Positions 1 through 9,401 of a DNA stretch of 20,320 bases are shown here, piece by piece. Source of the DNA: Bacteroidia bacterium (GTDB taxonomy: Bacteria; Bacteroidota; Bacteroidia; Bacteroidales; CAJPTX01); the NCBI GenBank assembly GCA_905373665.1, contig CAJPTV010000029.1, forward strand, positions 1 through 20,320. Direction: 5' to 3'. Every line of letters begins with the position of its first letter. Positions within the stretch are counted from its first letter, which is position 1. The notes under the pieces are model-generated. The model made no database searches and had not been told where the DNA came from. It was given only the letters and a program-made list of their open reading frames with translations. Made by a program: the position numbers and the translations under genes.

Positions 1-217
1 ATGGTACGTTGTTTGATCAGAAAGGAAACGTGACCCTTTTAAGTGGGAAGTAGGGAAATGGCTTGTCGTTGAAAACAACGGATTTGTCAACGGAACGATG
101 GGGTCTGTGGCGCATTGGTGCGTAGTGTTGTGCTTTTTGTCTTTATTTGTGGTGCAAACCGTGGGGTTTGCGTGGAGGTAACTCCTTTGGGGTGTGAATA
201 TTAAAAGCTTTTTATAA
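1..217. other. Left-edge leader region, possible tail of an upstream gene
   Basis: Frame 3 is open from the window edge and stops at 51-53, giving a 16-residue tail (GTLFDQKGNVTLLSGK). This could be the C-terminus of a gene lying to the left, but it is too short to prove. A small perfect hairpin follows at 67-80 (CGTTG, AAAA loop, CAACG); it has no T-run, so it is not a convincing terminator. TTTATTTG at 142-149 only partly matches the Bacteroidota -7 box. The last 30 bases before the start at 218 are AT-rich with no clear Shine-Dalgarno site, which is usual for this phylum. Confidence 0.3.
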
Positions 218-3200
218 ATGAGGATGGCAATGAGACGATGGCTTAATTGGCGTTATGGGTTGCTTCTCCCGCTACTTGCTTTTCTGGCATTGAATGGTTG
301 GGCTCAATCGAACTATCCTGATATTCCTGACTGGGTAGCGAGTCCCGGAGTGGACGAGAATGGTAATAAGATCTATTACTACCAAGGCTTTGAGGATAAA
401 AACAAAGTCGGGTATGATAAGTCTGATGACGAGTTTGCGCTCATCTGGGAGAAACGCGAGGGGATAAAACCGCGCGATTGGAACGACAATCGCTATTGGA
501 AAGATTATCACCTCTCCTCTAATAACGTCTTTATCCAATGGCAGATAAAGGCACAAGGGGGGAACGGGATTCCTTTTAGGTCGGCCAACGGGCGGCTGCA
601 TCTCCGTTACTATGCGTTGGATGATGAGGCGATTTCTGCAATTCTGCTTCCTGTAGTAAGTCTCAATCAGATCGAAGAGCCTAAGTTGCGCTTTATGTTC
701 TCCTCGCCTTCGCGTACCAATGTAGATCAGTTGGTCGTGAAGTATCGTCTTTATTCCAATGATCCGTGGAAGGTGCTGGGGACTATAAAAGAAAAGGTCG
801 AAGAGTTCGAGTGGCGCGAATTTGACCTTAAGGCGGTGAAAGCTGCAGCTATGGCTCAGCCACTCTCGAAAGGTAAAATCTACTTCGCATTGGAGGGGCA
901 TACGCTCCTTGGGGGTGGTCTCAATATCGACGAGCTGATGATCGTAGATGTGGCAGGGAAGCCCTCTACGATCGGGCGGACGGAGTTCGTGCAACTAGAC
1001 AACCCGCTCGGGCATGGGACAAAGCTGAACGAGTTGGCGCGCCTTTTCTTCGAAGTGAAGTCGGGGAGTGGGCACTTTAAGTTGAAGGAGCTCAATCTTG
1101 AGTTTCAAGGGAACAACATCAACGATGCAGAGAAGTACTATCTCTACCATACCACGACTCCTTACTTCTCTCCAGACGCTAAGAACCTGTACGGGGAATT
1201 GACGATTGCTGGCAATAAGTTTAACCTGCCAGCCACTCTCAAGCCAGAATTAGAGAAACTCTTTACTGGGCCACACTACTTCTGGGTTGTTGCAGACTTG
1301 AAAAATGATGAGAATATCCTTAAGCATACGATGACCTTCAAGCTGCCGAGTGAGGAGGGAAAAGCGGTCACGTTGAAGTATTTTGATATTCAGAACCAGC
1401 CGAAGACGGCAGCCGATGTCAAACTCCCGCGCAAGGGGGAAACTTACCCGTATTCGGAGTCTACACACGCAACCATCTATAAGTGTCTCTTCCAAGAAAA
1501 CTTTGAAGGGACTTCTGTAAGTTCTGATTGGCAGCTAGAAAACAGCGTCTGGAAGGTGGGGACACCGCAGGAAGATCTGAGCAAAACACTGCACAAGACT
1601 GCTCCTACAACGGCATTCAGCGGCACGAAGGTGTTAGCGACGGCTATGGAAAAGGATGGCAAGTTGGATGGTAATTATGTCAACGGCTTGCGTCCTGCCA
1701 ACTCGCGTGCGCTCTATAAGAAAGATGCGGGGATTGTGGCGGATTTTTACAAGGATATTCGTTTCAAGGCGAAATATTGCTTGAACAGTAAGCCAGATGA
1801 TAAGTTCCGCCTTGTACTTATTACTGACAAGACGGCGAACGGTACGCAGCAGGACATCGAGACCGTAGTCTGGGAAAGCTCTACGCGTTCGGTGATGTCG
1901 GGCTGGAACTTGCTGAATGTTGACCTCTCGCGTGTGGCGTCACGTTGTAAGAAGTTCCGTTTCCGTTTTGAGTTGGAAACCGACAATGACGAAAATCAGT
2001 CAGGGCTTTTCTTGGATGATATCCAGATTCTCGGTGAGTTTATTCAGAACGACCTCGGGATCGTCTCCCTCGAAGTGCCTAAGGACTTCACCATGGGAAC
2101 CTCCTCTAAGGTGAAAGTGAAGGTTAAGAACTTTGGTAAAGACCAGATCAGCGGAAGCTTTGATCTGAAAGTGAACCTCAATGGGAAAGAGACAACTAAG
2201 ACACACAACTTAACTACACCTTTGACGCAAGGTCAGGAAACTGTGGTAGAAATCGATGGTTTGGAACTCATGCCGAATGAGAACCTCTCGAATCAGAAGC
2301 TATTGACGGTTACCGTGGTCTTGCCAGATGGAAAGAAGGATGATGATCCGTCTAACGATAGAGCTGAGGCGCGTTTCTATGCATTCCCGACGTATGAGAT
2401 CTCCTCGACTAAGGAATACCCGAAAGACAAGTACGCACGTCTTCTTCACTGGTATCCAGAGGCTAAGAGTGCCCTCTATCAATCTTCGTGGGTGGAGGCC
2501 GATATTGACCAACAGGAAAAGTTCAATAAGCGTGTGGATAATACGGTGACCCCCAAGGAGGCTTACAAGAATCCGCCCTATTCGCATAGTGTTTGGACGA
2601 CGGGGACGCCGCGTTGTAACCAAAGCGAGCATTCCTATCTCACAGGGCCTTTCTTTGACTTAAAGGAGACTACGGATAAGGAGTTCATCATCGCTTATGC
2701 GTATGAGAAGAGTGAAAATCAGACAGCTCAGTTCTGGATTGAGTATCGTACGGAGACTGAACCGACGCAATGGAAGAAGCTCCCGAGGGGTACAACGTGG
2801 TATCAAAATTGGTATGAGAACAACGGTAAATGGTCTTTGACTGAGGATACAAAAGGTTTTCAGGTAGCTAAGACACAGTTGCCGATCAATACAGGGAAGA
2901 TTCAGTTCCGTATCGTTTTTGAAGCGGGGATGCCTACTGCTGGGGTAACTATCAGTGGTTTTGAGGTGCGCCCGATGCGAGCCGATCTTCAGATAACGAA
3001 GATTACGCCTGACAATACGAACTCTTGCGCTGGTTATGGTTCGAACAACCTGAAGGTTACGGTAAAAAACAATGGTCCTGAAGTGCTGAAGCCATTCAGT
3101 TGCCCAGCCACGGTGCGGGTATATGAGTATAAGAATGGTAGCGAGTATAACAAACCGAACATCGACGTTACCAACACAGCAAACTTTGAACTCCGCGGGG

Positions 3201-6200
3201 AACAGAATATTGCCTTGGAGTTTACCAGTGACTTGGCAAAAGGTGCTGAGAAGGAATTTGATACGAAGATCTCTTATCCGTGGGATGCTTCTGATTGGGG
3301 CTATCGGGTGGTTGTTTCGCTTCACCCAGAGAATAAGGGAAAGCCAGACGAAGATGCGACGAACAATATCATAGCTAAGGACATTGTCTCGCTGAAGCCA
3401 CCTTACCAGATCGTAAAGGATCTTGCGCCAGGCACTGCGGGGTCGCTTGTTTACTATGTAGAGAACTTCCCGCAAGAGATTAGGACTATTCAGCCCAGCC
3501 AGCAGCACTTTACATTACAGTCGGTTACTTGGACTAAGCTGAATGGTATAGAGGGAGAAACGTTAGGTAATAACTTTAAGGTTACCAAAGAGGGTAAGTT
3601 AAAGGCTGATTATGTGCTTACCTCTTCTTACAAGCACAATGGTACTAGCGCTACGACCTGTAGTAGCCAATCCTTGGAGTTTGAGGTAAAGCAAACGACA
3701 GTCAAGTTAAAGGTGACTGCTGTGAAGTTTACCAGTCAGACAGAGCCAGAGAAGGACTATGGCTGCTATCATGAGACTGGAGAGACTGTGGCGGTAACGG
3801 TGATGAGCGATGGGGGCTCGCGAGTAGAAAATGCTACCCTAAAGTTCTTTATCAATGGTCAGCCGCAAACTTTGACAGTAACACCGCAAACTTTGACTGC
3901 TAACGCATCGCATACGTTCACGGTAACGGGCGTGAAGATTCCTAAGGGCTATTCGCAGTTCGAGGTGCTTGCAACAGCAGGAAGTGGGGAGAATGTCTCC
4001 TCTTATGCGAATCGTTATCATGCAGACCGCTTATTCCGTTCGGTAAAAGAAAAGCCGACGATGTATTGGATGAAGCGAGGCATCCCCGCAAGTATCGAGC
4101 CTGTGCCTAGCACCAAGGTGGTTAACAACTATGTCGGACAGGTCGATCTCTACGTTGCGCCTGTGAAAGGGGTCAAGTATGAGTGGTATAAAGGTGCGGC
4201 AGGGTCATCAAGTGCTACTACGAAGGTCGAAGGGCAAACCTCGAATACCTTCCCACTCCCTGAAGAGTCTGCGGTGTATCGCGTAAAGGTGCTTTATGGC
4301 AAGTGCGGTGAGGAATTCTCTGACCTTATCAGTGTACGTTCTGACGACATCGAGCTGTTGAACTTCACGGGCATTGCGAATGGCGTTTGTGCTGAGGAGG
4401 GTAAGTTACCGCTGAGTCTGGATATTCGTAACAATTCGCGTACGACCTACGATGCTGGGCAGTTCTTTACTTTTGAAGTAAAGGTAGAGTGGGGTGGAAC
4501 TACGCACCATACACAAACCTTTGACTACAAGCTGCCTGTTACGATACAGCAAAGTTCGGTTACGAACCACACGGTGCTTACGCTCACTGCGGGGCAGTTT
4601 AACCCTGCGGGCGACAATACGGTAACGCTCACATTCAAGGGGGTAAAGAGAAACGCAAACGAGACGGTAGTAGCGGATGGAAATGTGGAAAATAACACCT
4701 TAACGAGTCTGATCTCCGTGCGCCAAAGCCCCACGATCACGCTCGCGCAGGATGTGATTAAGAAGAAGTTTAATCCCGCAACGCAGTTCACCATCTCGCC
4801 CTCGTACAGCGATGATGTTACTGACTATGCTTGGGAGGCTTGGGATGACGAGCACAACAAGTACACGATGATCGGAGGAAGCAACTCCCCCAACTATCAG
4901 GTGAATGGGCTGCCGAAGGATAAATATCGTGTCACGGCGAAGAATAGTAGCGGTTGTGCTTCGCAAAAGGAGATTACGATTATCCAGACAGACTTACAGC
5001 TCACGGAGATTGTCTCGCCCAAGAGTGCTTGCGATATTAAGAAGGAATTGGGCGACTATGTCGATTTGAAGCTTCGCAATACGGGCTCTAAGGCTTTCAA
5101 GGATGATGTGGCACACAATACGAACGTGAAGTTGCATGTAACGATCTCCTTGGACGGCACGACCCTTAAGTCCGTGGATATGGATTTGCCTCGTGAGCTT
5201 TATGATGTGAATAAGGAGGTGCAGCTCCCACGTATCCAGATAGATAATCTGGTCGATAAGTTGACCTCGGGCACGTCGCCACATTCGTTGAAGGCAGAGT
5301 TCATGGTACTCCAGGCGGTGGATATCGATGATACCAACAACCAAATAGAGGTCTCGATACAGGAGTATGGGACGCCTTCGTTTCAGATGGTTTACACGAA
5401 GAAGTTGTCAGACGGTACTTCGACGTCAAAAGAGATTAAGGACGGCGAGGTGCTCGAATACTATGACGTCAACCATACGGAATTTAAGTTTGATAATGTG
5501 AGTGTTTCTAACGTCTCTTACATTTGGGAGTTTGGTAAGGATAACCTTTTCTCTTCCAAGAGTCGAATTATGAGTGGTGTGGATGCTGACGGTGATGGGC
5601 TGGACGATGACGATAGCTCTCCAGTTCAGGCTCTTGCTAATAGTACTGCGAACTTGTACAACAAATACACGAAGGCGAACAGTATAGGTAAACAAGGCTC
5701 TGGTTTCTATTACATGAAACTGGAGACTGTAGAGGGGTGTTCGGCTACGCAGGGCTTTGAGCTGAAGGTGCTTTCTGTCGATCTTACTATTGAAAGTATC
5801 GAAGCCCCGAGGAGTGCTTGTAATTTTGTCTACAACAATGGCGTATATCGCGACTATCCGCAAGTAAAGGTGAACGTTAAGAACGCCGGAACGAAAGATA
5901 TTCCTCGTGGAACACAGCTTGATGTGAAGTGCTATGTGTATAAGGATATAGCGCTACAGGAAAAGGTGAAAGACCTTGTTCCAATGGATGATAACGGACA
6001 GAATATTACCTACACGTTGGATAGGGATTTGCGTAGGGGAGATGCTGTGACGGTATCCTTGCCTTTTGACATCAACAGTGTCACAGAGCATGATGGTAAG
6101 AAGTTCTACTTCAAGGCAGAGGTCAGCTTCATCACAGTGGATTTCAAGGAAAAGGAGTTCTTGAAAGATAACAATCACAACGAGTACAACCAGCTCGATG

Positions 6201-9200
6201 AAAAGAAGAAGACTTTCATGATGGAGGACTATCCTGATGTGAAAATAACCTCTCTTGAAGCAAAGGATTTAGATCCTGCCAATACAGAAAATCGTACCCT
6301 TTTACCGAGCAATACATATAACTATGAACCTATTTATAATGGGAATTCTAATAAGGTAACACTGATTGCCAATAATTCTTTGTATCCAGAAGAAAAGTAC
6401 TCTTATCAGTGGGGGCTTAGTTATGGTTTGTTTGTCAAGAATATGACGGATCCGAGCATGCCGAATAAGGACTTTACGAAGCATAACAATCTGGAAGTGG
6501 ATGGTTCTGGGGTCTTTACACTAACTCTAACATCTAAAGAGCATGGGTGTCGCGGAGAGTTCAAAGCATCAATTTCTGTCAAAGGTGGAGATATCTTTAT
6601 CAGTGAGATTGTGAGCCCAACTACGAAGGCTTGTTTTGAGGGAATTGAGGGGAGGCCGATCTCGTTTAAGATTATGAACTCTGATATGATTCAGATTACA
6701 TCTGGTCAATTGGAAGGGGACGCTACCATCAGCGATATTAAGGTAACGTACCAATTGATGAAGAAGGGGAGTCCTACGAGCTTGTTAAGCGGCGATATGA
6801 CCGTTTCGTATAAAGATCCGCAATGGGATAAAAATGGAGGAATAGAGGTTCCACCAAATTCTGAACTGTTGGTTACTTTACCTGTAAAGATGCCAGCGAT
6901 CTCAGAGATTGGAGAGTATGTGCTGAAGATCACTATTGCCCCAGTGAGTGAACATATTCGTAAGTTGGATAAAAATACAACGAACAATACTCGGGAACAC
7001 AACATCGAGTTAGTGGGAGCACCTGAGATAGCGCCGAACTATCTGACGAGCGGCAACTTCTACACCATATCCACGACGTTGAAGTTAGATCAGAACGCCT
7101 ATACCACTTATCGTAACTTCTCTTGGACAAAGCCAGACGGGAGTAAGACACCGCTTAATGAGACCTCGAGTGTGTTAGAGGATGTGGATGTGCCGGGTAA
7201 GTATACCCTCTTCTTCGAAGATCAGTATGGTTGCAAGGGCTCGCAGTCTACCAACATCCGCTTCCCGGGGTATCTGACCTTAGTCCCAGATGCGGTCACC
7301 GCACCAAAGAATGGGTGTAATATTGTGGGTACATCCCAAGATCTGGTACTTCGGGTGCAGAACTCAGGGAAGGAAGATTACGAGATACCAGCAACGGGTA
7401 TTCCCGTTGAGTATAAGCTGTGGGATCCAGATGCTTATGATGAAACTACAGGACAGCTTATTGGTGAGCCGACGGTATGGAAACCCTTGCTCGTTACGGC
7501 GGAATCTAAAACGGTAAAGCCGACGGAAACAAGTGAGCTCTCTACGGCGACCTTGTCTGCAAAGGTTGTTTTACCTGATAAAAGCGCAGTGTTGCGTAAG
7601 TGGAACTTCAAGCTCCAGTTGGCTAAATTGGATACGGATGAAAGTTTCCAACCCGGCAAAGTCGATCGCTCGCCTGTAGCGTCAGAGATATTTGATAAGC
7701 CGAAGCCCAAGATGCCGAACCTCGAGGAGCAGGCAATAAAGGCTCTGGAGAAACTCCAGCTTATCCCTCCCTCTATTACTACTCCAGAGGCGAAGAAGGC
7801 TTTCCTTAAGGAGATCCCGCTCACGATGATCAAGGATGGTAAGACGGAGAGAACCACGTTCAAACTCGACGCTAATGGTTATACGGAGAATGAAACCTAT
7901 AAGTGGGAACTCCCCGCAGGGTATGAGGTGAAAGATAAGGAGGACGAAAAGCGAGAACTTATCTTTAACAGAACGGGGCTTTATAAGGTTAAGGTCACCT
8001 CGGGCAATGGATGTGAAAGCGAGTCGGAGGCTGTAAGGCTTCGGTACAAAGTCGAGTATACGATAACGCCACTGATCATGGGCGAGGAGTCTACTCTCTG
8101 TATAAACAAAGATGCAGCCAAAACTCCGTACGAGGTACGCGTGAAAGTCTCTGTCGACAAAGCTGATGAGTTGATTCCGAGCGGTACGGTCTTTACCTTC
8201 AAGTTTACTGTAAAGGATGAGCAGGGAGCTGCGTTGGGGAGTGAGGTCGTAGAAACGAAGACAATCGAAGAGAATCTCGCGCAAGGACACTCGTTTGAGT
8301 ATGTCTTCACGGAGAAGGCTCAAATGCCGAAAGGGAAGAGTGTGATAGCGCTGAGTACCTCCTTCAATGACGGAGAGGAAGATTACAGTGGGCTCGGTAG
8401 CAAGGAATTGCGCTACGTGGATAACCCTGTGGTCACCCTACCTGCTGAGTATAAGGATACGAAGTCGCCAGTGGAAGTGAAGCCGACGGTTGAAGGAGGG
8501 GAAGCGCCCTATACCTATACTTGGAATGGTAAGACAGGAGAGAGTTCTTATAGCTCGGAGGGTGGTCCGTTGAAGCTCTTGGTAACAGATAAAAATAACT
8601 GCCAAGCAGAAGCGAACACGGTGGTGAACATCACTTACAAGTTGACTCTTGCGAAGAAGGGTGAGGGACGTGTGGAAATCCAACATTATGATGCAGCTGG
8701 GACTTCGCTCGAGGGTGACCTCTTGTTGGATGGAGATGCGCTCTTCCAAGGACGGAAGTTGCGTGTGAACATCATCCCAGACGTGTCGCGGAGCTACTAC
8801 CTAGAATACCTGACCGTAAACGAAGAAAAGATTGAGGTAGATCGGGGGGGTAAAGAGTACATTCTTGAGAAGATTACCGGGAATGTTACGATTGAAGTAG
8901 GCTTTAAGCGTAATGGTGGTTCGGACGACAACGGTGGTGGAGATAACGAAAAGCCGAAGAGTGTAGAAGATGCCTTGTTGGCGCAGGTGCTCTGTGTATC
9001 GCCCGTGCGTGAGAATGTGGTGCTCTTACACACACAAGGTGTGGCGCGTTATGAGGTACTTAACTCCTTGGGTGTTAGTCTCCTTTCGGGTACTAATAGC
9101 GAGGGCAGTGAGCAGATCGTAACCTCTGCACAGCGCTTGCGGGCAGGAGTTTATCTCGTACGTCTTTATGCACACAATGGCGTATCGCATACTTTACGCA

Positions 9201-9214
9201 TCGTGAAGGAGTAG
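218..9214 (+). CDS. Giant secreted multidomain protein with T9SS type A sorting domain
   Basis: This 2998-residue protein is probably exported by Sec, carried across the outer membrane by T9SS and anchored at the cell surface. A signal peptide ends near A29/Q30, leaving an N-terminal Gln as is common in this group. The start could also be the ATG at 230 (M5). Residues about 50-255 and 422-610 look like jelly-roll (MAM/choice-of-anchor-like) domains; 740-925 is a third, weaker one. Residues 256-376 resemble the BNR-associated N-terminal domain known from Porphyromonas proteins, but no sialidase repeats follow. From about 929 to 2807 there are repeated modules, each a CARDB-like beta domain followed by a PKD/Ig-like domain ending in a GC motif. 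Residues 2808-2898 resemble an InlB-type B repeat. A Gly/Asp-rich linker (2899-2913) precedes the sorting domain, which ends GVYLVRLYAHNGVSHTLRIV. No catalytic motif was recognised. An adhesin or surface-structural role is inference; T9SS export is well supported. Confidence 0.9.
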   Translation: MRMAMRRWLNWRYGLLLPLLAFLALNGWAQSNYPDIPDWVASPGVDENGNKIYYYQGFEDKNKVGYDKSDDEFALIWEKREGIKPRDWNDNRYWKDYHLSSNNVFIQWQIKAQGGNGIPFRSANGRLHLRYYALDDEAISAILLPVVSLNQIEEPKLRFMFSSPSRTNVDQLVVKYRLYSNDPWKVLGTIKEKVEEFEWREFDLKAVKAAAMAQPLSKGKIYFALEGHTLLGGGLNIDELMIVDVAGKPSTIGRTEFVQLDNPLGHGTKLNELARLFFEVKSGSGHFKLKELNLEFQGNNINDAEKYYLYHTTTPYFSPDAKNLYGELTIAGNKFNLPATLKPELEKLFTGPHYFWVVADLKNDENILKHTMTFKLPSEEGKAVTLKYFDIQNQPKTAADVKLPRKGETYPYSESTHATIYKCLFQENFEGTSVSSDWQLENSVWKVGTPQEDLSKTLHKTAPTTAFSGTKVLATAMEKDGKLDGNYVNGLRPANSRALYKKDAGIVADFYKDIRFKAKYCLNSKPDDKFRLVLITDKTANGTQQDIETVVWESSTRSVMSGWNLLNVDLSRVASRCKKFRFRFELETDNDENQSGLFLDDIQILGEFIQNDLGIVSLEVPKDFTMGTSSKVKVKVKNFGKDQISGSFDLKVNLNGKETTKTHNLTTPLTQGQETVVEIDGLELMPNENLSNQKLLTVTVVLPDGKKDDDPSNDRAEARFYAFPTYEISSTKEYPKDKYARLLHWYPEAKSALYQSSWVEADIDQQEKFNKRVDNTVTPKEAYKNPPYSHSVWTTGTPRCNQSEHSYLTGPFFDLKETTDKEFIIAYAYEKSENQTAQFWIEYRTETEPTQWKKLPRGTTWYQNWYENNGKWSLTEDTKGFQVAKTQLPINTGKIQFRIVFEAGMPTAGVTISGFEVRPMRADLQITKITPDNTNSCAGYGSNNLKVTVKNNGPEVLKPFSCPATVRVYEYKNGSEYNKPNIDVTNTANFELRGEQNIALEFTSDLAKGAEKEFDTKISYPWDASDWGYRVVVSLHPENKGKPDEDATNNIIAKDIVSLKPPYQIVKDLAPGTAGSLVYYVENFPQEIRTIQPSQQHFTLQSVTWTKLNGIEGETLGNNFKVTKEGKLKADYVLTSSYKHNGTSATTCSSQSLEFEVKQTTVKLKVTAVKFTSQTEPEKDYGCYHETGETVAVTVMSDGGSRVENATLKFFINGQPQTLTVTPQTLTANASHTFTVTGVKIPKGYSQFEVLATAGSGENVSSYANRYHADRLFRSVKEKPTMYWMKRGIPASIEPVPSTKVVNNYVGQVDLYVAPVKGVKYEWYKGAAGSSSATTKVEGQTSNTFPLPEESAVYRVKVLYGKCGEEFSDLISVRSDDIELLNFTGIANGVCAEEGKLPLSLDIRNNSRTTYDAGQFFTFEVKVEWGGTTHHTQTFDYKLPVTIQQSSVTNHTVLTLTAGQFNPAGDNTVTLTFKGVKRNANETVVADGNVENNTLTSLISVRQSPTITLAQDVIKKKFNPATQFTISPSYSDDVTDYAWEAWDDEHNKYTMIGGSNSPNYQVNGLPKDKYRVTAKNSSGCASQKEITIIQTDLQLTEIVSPKSACDIKKELGDYVDLKLRNTGSKAFKDDVAHNTNVKLHVTISLDGTTLKSVDMDLPRELYDVNKEVQLPRIQIDNLVDKLTSGTSPHSLKAEFMVLQAVDIDDTNNQIEVSIQEYGTPSFQMVYTKKLSDGTSTSKEIKDGEVLEYYDVNHTEFKFDNVSVSNVSYIWEFGKDNLFSSKSRIMSGVDADGDGLDDDDSSPVQALANSTANLYNKYTKANSIGKQGSGFYYMKLETVEGCSATQGFELKVLSVDLTIESIEAPRSACNFVYNNGVYRDYPQVKVNVKNAGTKDIPRGTQLDVKCYVYKDIALQEKVKDLVPMDDNGQNITYTLDRDLRRGDAVTVSLPFDINSVTEHDGKKFYFKAEVSFITVDFKEKEFLKDNNHNEYNQLDEKKKTFMMEDYPDVKITSLEAKDLDPANTENRTLLPSNTYNYEPIYNGNSNKVTLIANNSLYPEEKYSYQWGLSYGLFVKNMTDPSMPNKDFTKHNNLEVDGSGVFTLTLTSKEHGCRGEFKASISVKGGDIFISEIVSPTTKACFEGIEGRPISFKIMNSDMIQITSGQLEGDATISDIKVTYQLMKKGSPTSLLSGDMTVSYKDPQWDKNGGIEVPPNSELLVTLPVKMPAISEIGEYVLKITIAPVSEHIRKLDKNTTNNTREHNIELVGAPEIAPNYLTSGNFYTISTTLKLDQNAYTTYRNFSWTKPDGSKTPLNETSSVLEDVDVPGKYTLFFEDQYGCKGSQSTNIRFPGYLTLVPDAVTAPKNGCNIVGTSQDLVLRVQNSGKEDYEIPATGIPVEYKLWDPDAYDETTGQLIGEPTVWKPLLVTAESKTVKPTETSELSTATLSAKVVLPDKSAVLRKWNFKLQLAKLDTDESFQPGKVDRSPVASEIFDKPKPKMPNLEEQAIKALEKLQLIPPSITTPEAKKAFLKEIPLTMIKDGKTERTTFKLDANGYTENETYKWELPAGYEVKDKEDEKRELIFNRTGLYKVKVTSGNGCESESEAVRLRYKVEYTITPLIMGEESTLCINKDAAKTPYEVRVKVSVDKADELIPSGTVFTFKFTVKDEQGAALGSEVVETKTIEENLAQGHSFEYVFTEKAQMPKGKSVIALSTSFNDGEEDYSGLGSKELRYVDNPVVTLPAEYKDTKSPVEVKPTVEGGEAPYTYTWNGKTGESSYSSEGGPLKLLVTDKNNCQAEANTVVNITYKLTLAKKGEGRVEIQHYDAAGTSLEGDLLLDGDALFQGRKLRVNIIPDVSRSYYLEYLTVNEEKIEVDRGGKEYILEKITGNVTIEVGFKRNGGSDDNGGGDNEKPKSVEDALLAQVLCVSPVRENVVLLHTQGVARYEVLNSLGVSLLSGTNSEGSEQIVTSAQRLRAGVYLVRLYAHNGVSHTLRIVKE
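3002..8638 (+). repeat. Array of about eight diverged CARDB-like plus PKD-like modules
   Basis: Module starts, recognised by a phrase like 'L-x-I-x-x-I-x-x-P-x-x-x-C', fall near residues 929, 1169, 1379, 1595, 1855, 2125, 2353 and 2612, a spacing of 210 to 270 residues. Examples are EIVSPKSACD, SIEAPRSACN, EIVSPTTKACF and AVTAPKNGCN. Each is followed by a beta-rich stretch with 'LRNTGS'-like wording and then a PKD/Ig-like stretch ending NGC, YGC, EGC, HGC or SGC. The copies are diverged at DNA level, so this is an old domain duplication rather than a recent tandem repeat. A weaker CARDB-like copy without the Cys sits near residue 612. Confidence 0.75.
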
Positions 9215-9259
9215 AAATGAGAAAGATGGCTAGAGGGTTGCTGAGTTTGATTCAGTGAG

Positions 9260-9273
9260 CCCCTAGCTAGGGG
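9260..9273. repeat. Perfect 14-bp palindrome
   Basis: CCCCTAGCTAGGGG is a perfect palindrome between the giant gene's stop and the terminator at 9293. It could be an extra RNA hairpin or a protein-binding site; nothing else in the window repeats it obviously. Confidence 0.35.
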
Positions 9274-9292
9274 ATTCCTCCTATCCCTCTAC

Positions 9293-9335
9293 AAAGAGAG
9301 CCAGAGAACGAGTCTTCTTTGGCTCTCTTTTTGTT
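9293..9335 (+). terminator. Rho-independent terminator after the giant T9SS gene
   Basis: AAAGAGAGCCA (9293-9303) pairs with TGGCTCTCTTT (9320-9330), an 11-bp perfect stem with a loop of about 16 bases, and the sequence continues into a T-rich run. It separates the giant gene from the transketolase operon. The A-rich left arm means it may also work in the other direction. Confidence 0.85.
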
Positions 9336-9375
9336 TCTTTGCAGGGGAAAATGTCCCCCTCTGCGGCTTTTTATG

Positions 9376-9383
9376 TATCTTTG
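9376..9383 (+). promoter_or_regulatory. Bacteroidota -7 box for the transketolase operon
   Basis: TATCTTTG matches the Bacteroidota -7 consensus TAnnTTTG exactly and ends 18 bases before the ATG at 9402. No clear -33 TTG element is seen at the usual distance. The implied leader is very short, about 10 bases. The box lies inside the longer reading frame from 9339, which argues for the ATG at 9402 as the true start. Confidence 0.6.
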
Positions 9384-9401
9384 TTTGACAAAATAGGGAC
9401 T

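Noticed and set aside
67..80. CGTTG-AAAA-CAACG hairpin as terminator
   Set aside because: The stem is only five pairs and neither strand is followed by a T-run.
272..9033. Many open frames on the opposite strand of the giant gene
   Set aside because: They follow the codon pattern of the + gene, show no family motif or start signal and overlap each other; they are shadows.
9217..9258. 13-codon frame after the giant gene and short frames at 14541-14600
   Set aside because: They are too short, with no recognisable features or ribosome-binding sites.
9339..9401. Upstream extension of the transketolase N-subunit to 9339
   Set aside because: The added residues do not look like transketolase, and the stretch contains an exact -7 promoter box; the ATG at 9402 gives the family N-terminus.
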